15,931 nucleotides of DNA from JBEKYD01 sp049509915 (GTDB lineage: Bacteria; Acidobacteriota; Terriglobia; Bryobacterales; Bryobacteraceae). The translations under genes and the position numbers were made by a program. The stretch's first letter is position 1. Every line of letters begins with the position of its first letter. Under the pieces are notes generated by a model, which saw nothing but the letters and a program-made list of their open reading frames with translations, ran no database searches and was not told the DNA's origin. This document shows positions 7,302-13,804 of this stretch, piece after piece. The stretch is from NCBI GenBank assembly GCA_049509915.1, contig JBEKZL010000188.1, positions 1 through 15,931 of the forward strand, given 5' to 3'.

Positions 7302-8024
7302 TCAGGCGTTTTCCCCAACGGTTACCGGCTTCGCCTCGGCGAACCGGTAACCGAGGTGGCTGTCGGTCAGCAGATAGGTGGGGTCGGACGGGTCGTCTTC
7401 GATCTTTTTGCGCAACTGCCGAACGAACGTCCGAAGATATTCCAGTTCGCCCCCATACTCCGGACCCCATACCGCCTGCAGCAGGCGCGCGTGCATCATC
7501 GGCAGGCCGGCATGGGCCATCAGGTGGTGCAGCAGGTCGAACTCTTTGGGCGTAAGGTGAACCCGGTCGCCAGCTTTACGAACCAGCCTTCGAGCCGGGT
7601 CCAGCTCTATGTTTCCGATCCGGATTACGGTATTGGGATCGACCGCGGAAGCGCGGGAACGCCGAACCGCGGCCCGGATTCGCGCCGCCAGTTCGCGGAC
7701 GTGGAATGGCTTGATGATGTAATCGTCCGCGCCCGCATCGAGCGCTGCAACCTTGTCTTCCTCGCTGTCACGCACCGTCAGCATGAGAATCCCCAGCCGG
7801 GGCAGACTTTTTCGTATTTCGCGGCACGCCCGAACGCCTCCCATCCCCGGCATGTTAATGTCCAGAAGCAGGACATCGTATTCGGATTGCCGCACCAGAT
7901 CCATGGCCGCTTCCCCGGTAGATGCATCTTCCACCGTGAACCCCATTCCCTGGAGCGCGCTGTGGAGCGCCCGCCGAATGGAGATCTCATCGTCAACGAT
8001 CAGTACCTTGCCCAGCGACTGCAC
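7302..8024 (-). CDS. OmpR/PhoB-family response regulator, KdpE-like
   Basis: Transcription factor of a two-component pair. The receiver domain (6-120) has the acidic pair Asp11/Asp12, phosphoacceptor Asp55 in 'LLLDINMPGMGG', the switch residues Thr83 and Tyr102, and Lys105 in 'IIKPF'. The winged-helix DNA-binding domain (about 133-232) contains 'LTPKEFDLLHHLMAHAG' and 'ELEYLRTFVRQLRKKIEDDP...YLLTDSHLGYRF', which is closest in style to KdpE. It overlaps the kinase gene by 32 bases, so the two are translated together. No kdpFABC operon lies in the window, so the target genes are unknown. The facing porin/permease genes are possible targets by position only. The 3' end of the gene forms part of a strong hairpin. 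Confidence 0.93.
   Translation of the reverse strand: MQSLGKVLIVDDEISIRRALHSALQGMGFTVEDASTGEAAMDLVRQSEYDVLLLDINMPGMGGVRACREIRKSLPRLGILMLTVRDSEEDKVAALDAGADDYIIKPFHVRELAARIRAAVRRSRASAVDPNTVIRIGNIELDPARRLVRKAGDRVHLTPKEFDLLHHLMAHAGLPMMHARLLQAVWGPEYGGELEYLRTFVRQLRKKIEDDPSDPTYLLTDSHLGYRFAEAKPVTVGENA
7319..7353. terminator. Strong hairpin at the convergent junction, possible bidirectional terminator
   Basis: Arms CGGTTACCGG (7319-7328) and CCGGTAACCG (7344-7353) are perfectly complementary. The interior continues as TTCGCC (7330-7335) pairing with GGCGAA (7338-7343), with one bulged C at 7329 and a TC turn. This gives a nearly continuous 16-bp stem inside the last codons of the response-regulator gene, 28 bases past the permease stop. 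There is no T-run on either side, so it is not a classic intrinsic terminator, but its place at the 3' ends of two converging genes suggests transcript-end formation or protection. Confidence 0.45.
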
Positions 8025-9585
8025 TCGATTGCCTCCTGTTTTCGGCCTTTATCCCGCGCGGCAATGCGAAGAAGAACGTAGTCCCGGCACCTACTTCGCT
8101 GATTACCCAGGTACGTCCGCCATGGGCTTCCGCGGCTTTCTTGGCGATCGACAGCCCGAGTCCGGTTCCCGGCGCCCGATACCGCGATTCCTCGGCGCGA
8201 TAGAACCGCTCGAAGATCCGCTCCCGATCGGCGGCCCTGATGGGCGGGCCGTCGTTATGTACGCCGATGACGATCTCTCCCATGTTCTCCTCGGCGACAA
8301 GGGAGATCGGAGAACCCGGGGTCGAATACTTGGACGCGTTATCGATGAATTGCTCCAGCACCGTGCCGAGAAGCTGGCGGTCGCCCCAAACATCCAGGTG
8401 CGGCGCGGTATCGGATATCTCGATTCGCCGGCCATGCAGACCTTCGCGATGCTTCTCGACGGCATCCTCAATCAGCGTTAGCACGAAAATGCGCTCCTGC
8501 CGCAGCTTGACTTCGGCGGCGTCGATTTTCGCCATTTGCAGGAGTTCGGTGGTCAGACGGTTCAGGTGTTCCGCCCGCTCGTCGATGAGGGCGGCCATTT
8601 CGAGGTCGTCGCCGGAAAGGCGCCCGGCTTCCAGCAGTCCCGAGCTTGCCGTCCGTAGCGCCGTCAGCGGCGTCTTGAACGCGTGCGCGAGCGAGTCGAG
8701 GACCGCGGTTCGAAGTTGTTCGGTCTGCCGCGCCGCTTCGGCCCGGCTCTCGGTTTCGAAGGATCGCGCCCGCTCCAGCGCCACGGCGGCGAGCGAGGCG
8801 ATCGATGCCATCGTAAGCCGACCCACCTCCGGACCGTAGAGCGCGAGCGCGCCCACCGGTCTCGATCCCAGCCGCAGCACCTGCGCCGACGCGTGCCCGG
8901 TTTCGCCCTCGAGCGCGGCGTCCTGGAAGTAGGCGTCGCGCGCCAGTTGCTCGAGGTCGTCTGCCCGGGGACCGGTCGCATCCAGGCGCGCCAGCGTGGC
9001 GTCGAACAGGGCCACGGATTCCGTGCGGAAGATTTCCTGAATCAGGGCCACGACCTGCGGACCGATGGTCCGGCGGCGATCCAGGAGGAGAATGCGGCGG
9101 CTCAACTGGTAGAGCTTCTCGATCTCCATTCGCTGCCGCGCTTCCGCTCTTGTCTGGGCCTGCACCCGTGTCGAGAGCCGGCTCACGGTCAGCGCCGTGA
9201 TCTCAAAAGTGGCGAGCGCGATCCAGTCTTGCGGATTTGAAACCCTCCAGGTGAGCACGGGAGGGACAAAAAAGTAGTTGAGGCAATTGACCGCGACAAA
9301 CGACGTAGCGCTGGCTTCCCAAAAACCCTCGATAACCGCTACCAGCACCACAATCAGAAAATACAGAGAGCCTGTTGTGGAGAGGTTCAGATGCAGGTGG
9401 AAGGCACAGAACGTCACTAAGGCGACGGCCGCCAACCCGGCGATGCAGCCGCGACCAATCCCCAGTACTGCCCGCGCGGCCCGCCGATAGTCCGCCCGGA
9501 GTTTCCCTTTGTCCCCAGCCGCGGATTCGGCGGCGCCGGTCACAACCTCAATTCTCGCGTCCATGGAGGTCGACGTAACGCACAA
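7993..9585 (-). CDS. Sensor histidine kinase with KdpD-like DUF4118 membrane domain
   Basis: Membrane-bound kinase partner of the KdpE-like regulator. Numbered from the TTG at 9585: a cytoplasmic N-terminus of about 45 residues; a DUF4118-type membrane domain (about 46-137) with several short helices, including 'FVAVNCLNYFFVPPVLTWRV'; a coiled-coil-like linker (138-160); a GAF-like domain (about 160-275); HisKA with His301 in 'LAHAFKTPLTALR'; and HATPase_c with the N-box 'EQFIDNASKYS' (Asn416), 'HNDGPPI', 'IFERFYRAEE' and 'GTGLGL'. The large cytoplasmic KdpD and Usp sensor domains found at the N-terminus of true KdpD are missing. The start could be TTG 9585 or ATG 9564. Neither has a clear Shine-Dalgarno, and CATAAT on the coding strand near 9600 could be a -10 box. 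The residue after the phospho-His is Ala instead of the usual Glu/Asp. Confidence 0.9.
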   Translation of the reverse strand: MCVTSTSMDARIEVVTGAAESAAGDKGKLRADYRRAARAVLGIGRGCIAGLAAVALVTFCAFHLHLNLSTTGSLYFLIVVLVAVIEGFWEASATSFVAVNCLNYFFVPPVLTWRVSNPQDWIALATFEITALTVSRLSTRVQAQTRAEARQRMEIEKLYQLSRRILLLDRRRTIGPQVVALIQEIFRTESVALFDATLARLDATGPRADDLEQLARDAYFQDAALEGETGHASAQVLRLGSRPVGALALYGPEVGRLTMASIASLAAVALERARSFETESRAEAARQTEQLRTAVLDSLAHAFKTPLTALRTASSGLLEAGRLSGDDLEMAALIDERAEHLNRLTTELLQMAKIDAAEVKLRQERIFVLTLIEDAVEKHREGLHGRRIEISDTAPHLDVWGDRQLLGTVLEQFIDNASKYSTPGSPISLVAEENMGEIVIGVHNDGPPIRAADRERIFERFYRAEESRYRAPGTGLGLSIAKKAAEAHGGRTWVISEVGAGTTFFFALPRGIKAENRRQSSAVAGQGTDR

Positions 9586-9681
9586 CGATCACATTTATTA
9601 TGCGCTTTGGCGGCGGGTGTCGGCGGCCGGAGCGCCGCGGGAAGCTTAACCGATTTGGGGATTTCGCGGTTTAGGTCCGCT

Positions 9682-9742
9682 AACCGCTCCCTTACGGTCG
9701 CGGAAATGCTGCGGTCCGCGCCGCGACCGTAAGGGAGCGGTT
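9682..9742. repeat. Perfect 22-bp inverted repeat, REP-like palindrome
   Basis: The 22 bases at 9682-9703, with core CGCTCCCTTACGGTCGCGG, recur as an exact reverse complement at 9721-9742. The 17-base spacer is AAATGCTGCGGTCCGCG. The element would form a very stable cruciform or RNA hairpin. It lies upstream of the histidine kinase gene and just past the end of the metallo-beta-lactamase remnant. No T-run follows on either strand. The form resembles the dispersed palindromic elements common in acidobacterial genomes, but only one copy is in this window, so that is inference. Confidence 0.75.
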
Positions 9743-9773
9743 GTTGCGAAACCAGGTACTCAGGTTCCCGGAT

Positions 9774-9914
9774 CTATTTCCACGCCGCGTAGGTCTTGCT
9801 GAAGCTGTTGCGGGTGTTCGTCACGGTAAACGATCCGTCGGCTTGGGCGGATACCTTGATCCAGAACGCCGGGCCAGTGTGACCTCCGCGGCCTCCGCCT
9901 GGGAAACCGCCTCG
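9774..9914. repeat. Left copy of 141-bp direct repeat
   Basis: Bases 9774-9914 align without gaps to 12353-12493 in the same orientation with about 93% identity, counted by eye. The two copies bracket the accessory segment between 9915 and 12352. Similarity stops sharply at the stop codon on the left side and fades inside the Gly/Pro-rich linker on the right side. Confidence 0.85.
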
Positions 9915-9977
9915 TGCGCCCGCTCGACGCTGCCGACCGCCTCGACGCGCGAGAGAGACGGCGGCAGGGCCCTCCAT
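9774..9977 (-). pseudogene. Remnant of the 3' end of a metallo-beta-lactamase-fold gene
   Basis: The last 45 or so codons (bases 9774-9914) match the C-terminus of the intact metallo-beta-lactamase gene at 12353-13543. The shared protein segment runs from 'GRGGHTGPAFWIKVS' through 'DGSFTVTNTRN.FSKTYAA.K' to the stop. About 10 of 141 aligned bases differ, mostly silent. Further upstream the similarity is lost, the frame stays open only to about 9977, and no catalytic domain is present. It is therefore a duplicated or left-behind gene end and not a working gene. The substitutions being largely synonymous suggests the copy was once under selection as coding sequence. Confidence 0.75.
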
Positions 9978-10011
9978 CGCCTCTGAGCACAGACAGGGGG
10001 CGCTCGGGCCG

Positions 10012-10863
10012 TCAATCCAGAGCGAACGGCCTTACGTTTTCCGGCGAAAAGTCCGGGCTTGTGAATCGAGACATGGCCTCTGGAATTCGCTCCCCGAGTT
10101 CCGCCTCGCGCTCCGACGGCAGCGCGATTGTGTCGTGGGAAGCCTGCTTAACGATGCCCAACGCCTTATTAGTCCAAGTTTCCGCGCCAGCTATCACTGC
10201 CAAGCGGCCATACCCCTCGTAGGATTCCTTGGATCTACGCTTTACGTCGAGCCACGCGTAGTCGTAGTCCCTAGCCTTCTGAACAGATCGGCCGCGTCCG
10301 GCCGATAAAACATCGATAGCGGTCTTGCGTGTAGCCTTGCGCACGACGAATGTCACTATGTGCTTGCCGCTGGTCCCTTCGATCTCCACGTTTTCATCAA
10401 TGTACACGTCGGGACGTCTCCAGGCCGTAAGCGCCGCGGCCACATCCCTGCTGACGCGCCCTTCATCTAACTCGATAGGGGCCCACACCAACTGCGTAGT
10501 CAACATGGCCGCGCATTGACCCACGGCGATGATTGCTTCACTAAGTTCATCGCGGCGACAGATTCGTTGAAGGATTCTGTCCTGAATATTGACGCCATAT
10601 CGCGCCGCGATCGCCGCGTTCATCTCGGCGTCCGCGTCGGTCATCTTCACGCCTTGGGAAAACAATTCGGAATCGGTTTTACTGCCGTCGTGGACGAGAA
10701 AGCTCCCCTCAAGCGCCTCCTCCACGAACACGGATACCCACCGTCCGTCAAGGGTCACAATAGGGAGAGTGAGAACACAATGATTCCTAAATACCGACAC
10801 CTGAAGCTGATCTTCCAGGTACTCAGTGACCGATTCTTTGATCTCAGAGCAAGGAATTCTCAT
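10012..10863 (-). CDS. DUF1828/DUF1829-type protein of unknown function
   Basis: A 283-residue soluble protein with no signal peptide or membrane segment. The N-terminal part (about 8-100) follows the DUF1828 pattern: a 'PIVTLDGRWVSVFVEE' strand pair, then 'FLVHDGSKTDSELFSQGVKM', then a helix with 'NAAIAARYGVNI'. After a helical middle (about 100-145), residues 150-265 resemble DUF1829: 'VYIDENVEIEGTSGKHIVTFVV', a basic strand/loop segment, 'AWLDVKRRSKE' and 'LPSEREAELGERIPEAM'. The biochemical function of these families is not established. They are seen mostly in accessory and phage-like regions. The ATG (10863-10861) overlaps the end of the preceding small gene by 20 bases, implying co-translation. 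The codon mix is less GC-rich than in the neighbouring housekeeping genes. A nuclease-like fold for the second domain is a guess only. Confidence 0.7.
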   Translation of the reverse strand: MRIPCSEIKESVTEYLEDQLQVSVFRNHCVLTLPIVTLDGRWVSVFVEEALEGSFLVHDGSKTDSELFSQGVKMTDADAEMNAAIAARYGVNIQDRILQRICRRDELSEAIIAVGQCAAMLTTQLVWAPIELDEGRVSRDVAAALTAWRRPDVYIDENVEIEGTSGKHIVTFVVRKATRKTAIDVLSAGRGRSVQKARDYDYAWLDVKRRSKESYEGYGRLAVIAGAETWTNKALGIVKQASHDTIALPSEREAELGERIPEAMSRFTSPDFSPENVRPFALD

Positions 10864-11246
10864 AGTTGACCTCGCAACAAATGTTCATCTCCGCGAAAGC
10901 TCGCACCAAGAACTCCTCGAAGGTCATGGCAGCCGGCCAGAGTTCCGCCGATACTCTCCCGCGAGCGTTTAGCTTCCCACCGTCCCAAAAGTGCCGATGC
11001 CAGCCCGCGCACCGCACACCATGGACGTCAATAAAATGGCGGTCATAGCCGAAGCCGTCAAATCGGATGTTGAAGAGTAAGAGCGACACGTGCCAAACTA
11101 TCGGGCCACTTCGGCGACCCACAAACCGTAAGGCGCAGCGCGTGATCCACCGGGCGCCCGTCGGCGCCGACCACGCGGTGGTCGATTCGCAGATCTAGAT
11201 TCCCGTTGCGCCCGGCATCGTTATAATCGGCCACAATCGTCTCCAA
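10844..11246 (-). pseudogene. Small gene upstream of the DUF1828 gene, apparently split by a frameshift
   Basis: Two overlapping frames seem to form one protein of about 130 residues. The first, from a TTG at 11246, reads 'DLRIDHRVVGADGRPVDHALRLTV' and then turns into unconvincing sequence before a stop at 11058. The second, open from a GTG at 11122, continues sensibly as 'IVWHVSLLLFNIRFDG', then 'HGVRCAGWHRHFWD' and 'MTFEEFLVRAFAEMNI', and ends at 10844 inside the start of the DUF1828 gene. The likely shift point is near 11110-11125. His-rich short segments followed by a 'FEEFL' helix are reminiscent of TumE/DUF6516-type small proteins, but this is a weak resemblance. Alternatively only the 92-residue GTG-started ORF is real. 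I do not recognise the family with confidence. Confidence 0.4.
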
Positions 11247-11394
11247 GCCGCTCTAACAATTTCCGCTCCCTTATGATATTAGGAACGGCGTCAAAGAAGG
11301 CGCGAGGCGGAAGCGGAGGGGGCTTGGGCACCGATTTCTGAGACGATATCAGCAAGCGGTCGGTCCGGGCAACCGGTTGTGCCATCATGGAGGC

Positions 11395-11568
11395 ATGAGG
11401 CCTCAATCGGAACTGATCGAAGGCCCGGAAGCGGCCGCCCGGCTTGACTTGCCCCCACGAAAAGCGCTCTCCGTGCCTGACGAAGAGATCACGCGGCGCG
11501 AAGCGCAACAAGTGCGGCGATCGCTGGCGAATCCCAACCGCCAGGGCCCAAGGCGAAAAGGCAAATAA
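11395..11568 (+). CDS. Conserved small protein with 'IEGPEA' motif, 57 residues
   Basis: The product opens 'MRPQSELIEGPEAAARLD', followed by 'LSVPDEEITRREAQQVRR' and the basic end 'NPNRQGPRRKGK'. This layout (an IEGPEA segment, a 'VP..EI..RE' helix and a C-terminal 'NP.R.GP' basic tail) is one I recognise from many small hypothetical proteins of acidobacteria. Their function is unknown. The protein is charged, helical and soluble, without signal peptide. The frame opens at TTG 11377, but ATG 11395 matches the family start. GGAGG lies at 11389-11393, unusually close to this ATG. The stop TAA runs directly into the ATG of the next gene (TAAATG), so the two are probably one transcription unit. 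Confidence 0.65.
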   Translation: MRPQSELIEGPEAAARLDLPPRKALSVPDEEITRREAQQVRRSLANPNRQGPRRKGK

Positions 11569-12002
11569 ATGCCCAACCTGATCCAGGGTTTCGGGACGAC
11601 GTATGCCGGCGAGCGCGACTACTCGGCTCCTATGTTACGACCGAATGGTTCGTGCTGCTGTTCGTTCCGATCTTGCCACTTCGAAGCCTGCGCCTGAAGC
11701 GAGGCCGCACCGATTTCTTTCAGCCAGCGCTCGAACGCCCCCAATTTCCGATTGTCTCGTCGGAGCATAGCTACGAGGTTTACAAACAGGCGCGCCCAGA
11801 TTTAAGGCAGGTTGCTTGTGTCTACCTCTTTACGGCCTTCTATCTCGCTTGGTCAGCCTCGGCGTCTTGGCTCCCCATAGAGCATATGCCGTGGGCTTTC
11901 GAAGGGGCGGGAAGAATAATCGGATACCCATTGGAATTGGCAGGCCTGGGAGCGCCGTTTCTGTTGCCTCTGTTTCTACGCAGCCGCGCGAGGCGCCGAT
12001 GA
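11569..12002 (+). pseudogene. Small membrane protein gene with an apparent frameshift
   Basis: The ATG at 11569 begins 'MPNLIQGFGTTYAGERDYSA'. After about 20 codons the sensible reading jumps to another frame: 'GSYVTTEWFVLLFVPILPLRSLRL', 'VYKQARPDLRQVACVYLFTAFYLAW', 'WAFEGAGRIIGYPLELAGLGAPFLLPLFL' and a basic tail, with the stop at 12000-12002. The two halves fit together as an 'ERD(Y/F)..DGSYVTTEW...PI.PLRS' protein type, with three hydrophobic segments and no known function. The missing bases lie around 11623-11632, where 'DG' would be expected. Without the shift the product is a short peptide. It follows the IEGPEA gene with no gap. It could be real decay or a sequencing error. Confidence 0.6.
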
Positions 12003-12352
12003 TGGCAGACAGGGATCGGTCCCCGTCCTTAGTAGGGATGCCGGATTTGAATTGTGTGTCGGGCGCCGACACTTTCGAGACTCCGGGACAGCGGGGCTCT
12101 GGAACCGGTTCTGCATTGAAATTGAGCAACCCAGCCCGAAAGGGCTAAAGCCTTCAGGAGGGGTAACCCTCCCGAGAGCATGGCGCGGGCGCCTGGCAAG
12201 CCGCCTCAATGACCGCTTGCATATCCTCTATGCGGAGACGGGGAACGGAGGGAGTTGTCAAGTATATGTTTCCCGAAACCGCCGCTAAGTGCCCGTTTGC
12301 GGATGGTGCCCTCGCGTCAGGCCTGGCCGAGGGCCTGCCCCACAAATTCGGG
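12003..12352. other. 350-base non-coding stretch with two tandem GNRA-capped hairpins
   Basis: No convincing gene was found here. At 12133-12146, AGCCC-GAAA-GGGCT forms a 5-bp stem with a GAAA loop. Ten bases later, at 12157-12172, GGAGGG-GTAA-CCCTCC forms a 6-bp stem with a GTAA loop. Both loops follow the stable GNRA rule when read on the plus strand, which hints at a structured RNA or a dispersed palindromic element. The rest is unremarkable and ends at the right-hand copy of the direct repeat. Confidence 0.4.
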
Positions 12353-12493
12353 CTATTTCCGCGCCGCGTAGGTTTTGCTGAAGTTGTTGCGGGTGTTCGT
12401 CACGGTGAACGATCCGTCGGCTTGGGCGGATACCTTGATCCAGAACGCCGGGCCAGTGTGACCGCCGCGGCCTCTCCCCGGGAAGCCGGCTCG
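12353..12493. repeat. Right copy of 141-bp direct repeat
   Basis: This copy forms the 3' coding end of the intact metallo-beta-lactamase gene. It matches 9774-9914 in the same orientation at about 93% by eye. Its inner boundary is the stop codon of the gene, so any insertion between the copies would have occurred at, or duplicated, the end of this gene. Confidence 0.85.
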
Positions 12494-13543
12494 GCCGGCA
12501 GGTGGAGGAGCGGCCGGCGCACCGGCGGCTGGCGGCGCGCCCGGGGGTGAGCCGGCAGGCCGCGGGCCTTGTCCGAACGTCGGCGGAGGGTTCAGCAGCA
12601 CGTTTGCAATGGTCGCATTGTCGTCCATGTTGGCGATGAACAGTGCCGGCGAGTTATATTCCAGGCCGGCCGCGTACGCCCAGTGGAGCTGCCAAATGTC
12701 CTGGAGCTCCGGCGACGTGTGCAACACCTGCATGGTTTGAACGGCGCCGCCTTTGTACGCGCCGTTGTGCATCACCGCCACTCGCGGCTGCAGGCCGTGC
12801 ACCAGGGCGGCCGAACCCGACTGGTCGATTCCATGGTGCGAGGTCAGGTAAAGATCGACCGTTCCGATCGGGTTATTCGGGCACATCAACTCCTGTTCCT
12901 TGTTCCAGGTGAAGTCGCCCAGATTGATGGTGCGGAACTTGCCGTAGGTGAACACGACGCCTACCGACATCGGGTTATCGGGATCAACGTGCGATTCGTC
13001 CCGCGGCTTAAAGTTGGCGCAAGCCGGATTGGGTTTGCCGCCGCCGGGAAGAGGCGTCTTCAACACCTCGCCGTTGGACGTAACCACCGCCACCGTAATG
13101 CCGTCGAACGGAATCTTATCGCCGGGCTTGGCCACCGTGTGTTTGACCTTGCCGTACATCTCCGCATACATTTTCTGGAATCCCGCCACCTGCTCTTTCG
13201 GCTCCGAGGTGGGACCATGATCGATGAAATGCAGGATCGGAATCCGCTTCGCCAATTCCTCCAGACCGCCCACGTGGTCGACGTGGTAGTGCGTCAGGAT
13301 GAGGTGGTCGATCTGCTTTACGCCAGCGGCTTGAATGGCAGCCATGATGCGGTCGGTATCGCGGCCTCCGGGGTTGCCCGTGTCCATGAGGAGCGACTCT
13401 CCCGAGGGGGAAACATACAGCGTAGCGTGCCCGCCCTCGGTGTCGATGAAGTACATGTCCAGAGACTTGGACGGCTTGTTCTGTGCGCTTCCGATCGCCG
13501 CAGCCAGGGCGAGGGTCGCGAGGAACACTAATATTCTACGCAT
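12353..13543 (-). CDS. Secreted metallo-beta-lactamase-fold hydrolase with C-terminal tail module
   Basis: Exported protein of the metallo-beta-lactamase superfamily, of the ComEC/Rec2-like MBL type. Residues 1-20 form a signal peptide with cleavage after 'AIGSA'. The catalytic domain (about 27-330) has 'LLMDTGNPGGRD' (51-62), the metal motif THYHVDH (His85, His87, Asp89, His90), 'NLGDFTW' with Asp210, and 'LTSHHG' (233-238). Then comes a Pro/Ala/Gly-rich linker (about 330-360) and a conserved end 'GPAFWIKVS...GSFTVTNTRN'. The true substrate is unknown. Antibiotic hydrolysis is not implied, since this fold covers many esters and phosphodiesters. The ATG at 13543 has TACAAT (coding strand, 13563-13558) upstream as a possible -10 box. 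It diverges from the esterase gene. A broken second copy of its 3' end lies at 9774. Confidence 0.88.
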   Translation of the reverse strand: MRRILVFLATLALAAAIGSAQNKPSKSLDMYFIDTEGGHATLYVSPSGESLLMDTGNPGGRDTDRIMAAIQAAGVKQIDHLILTHYHVDHVGGLEELAKRIPILHFIDHGPTSEPKEQVAGFQKMYAEMYGKVKHTVAKPGDKIPFDGITVAVVTSNGEVLKTPLPGGGKPNPACANFKPRDESHVDPDNPMSVGVVFTYGKFRTINLGDFTWNKEQELMCPNNPIGTVDLYLTSHHGIDQSGSAALVHGLQPRVAVMHNGAYKGGAVQTMQVLHTSPELQDIWQLHWAYAAGLEYNSPALFIANMDDNATIANVLLNPPPTFGQGPRPAGSPPGAPPAAGAPAAPPPAGRAGFPGRGRGGHTGPAFWIKVSAQADGSFTVTNTRNNFSKTYAARK

Positions 13544-13804
13544 TTAAGTGACCTTTGATTGTATCAGCCACCGGCCACCGTGGCTGGCCTTGACGGGTGC
13601 GCGACCGGTCCGGAGAAGTCCGGTCCTGGCAACCGCTTGAGGCGGTTTGAAAAAACAAATTCGGCCGCAGTGCCGCCCCACGACCGTTGTTTTCGCCCGA
13701 TGCCCACGAACCGCGCCCTCCGGAAACGGTCGCAGCCATTCTCCATTGCAAATAAACAACTTACCCGAAACCACTCCACTCCCCTGTTGTATCCTGGGTG
13801 GTTT
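13544..13804. promoter_or_regulatory. Divergent intergenic region between metallo-beta-lactamase and esterase genes
   Basis: The 261 bases hold promoters for both genes. Small palindromes are present: CAGCCAC (13565-13571) with GTGGCTG (13580-13586), GACCGG (13603-13608) with CCGGTC (13620-13625), and AACCGC (13631-13636) with GCGGTT (13642-13647). Any could be an operator, but none is followed by a T-run in a useful direction. A frame on the plus strand is open across the region, but its product has no signal peptide or family character, so it is treated as non-coding. Confidence 0.4.

Noticed and set aside
9586..9773. tRNA or ncRNA gene between the kinase and the gene remnant
   Set aside because: Apart from the long inverted repeat no cloverleaf or conserved RNA element was visible.
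11221..11511. Minus-strand frame of 96 codons near the small-protein genes
   Set aside because: It runs antisense to the IEGPEA small protein, and its Pro/Arg-rich product shows no family pattern.
13631..13656. Hairpin AACCGC-TTGAG-GCGGTT beside an A-run, as a terminator
   Set aside because: The T-run would precede and not follow the stem on the strand where it is T-rich, and no gene ends nearby.
13559..13804. N-terminal extension of the esterase from 13559
   Set aside because: The extra 82 residues are Arg/Pro-rich and would bury the signal peptide that begins at 13805.
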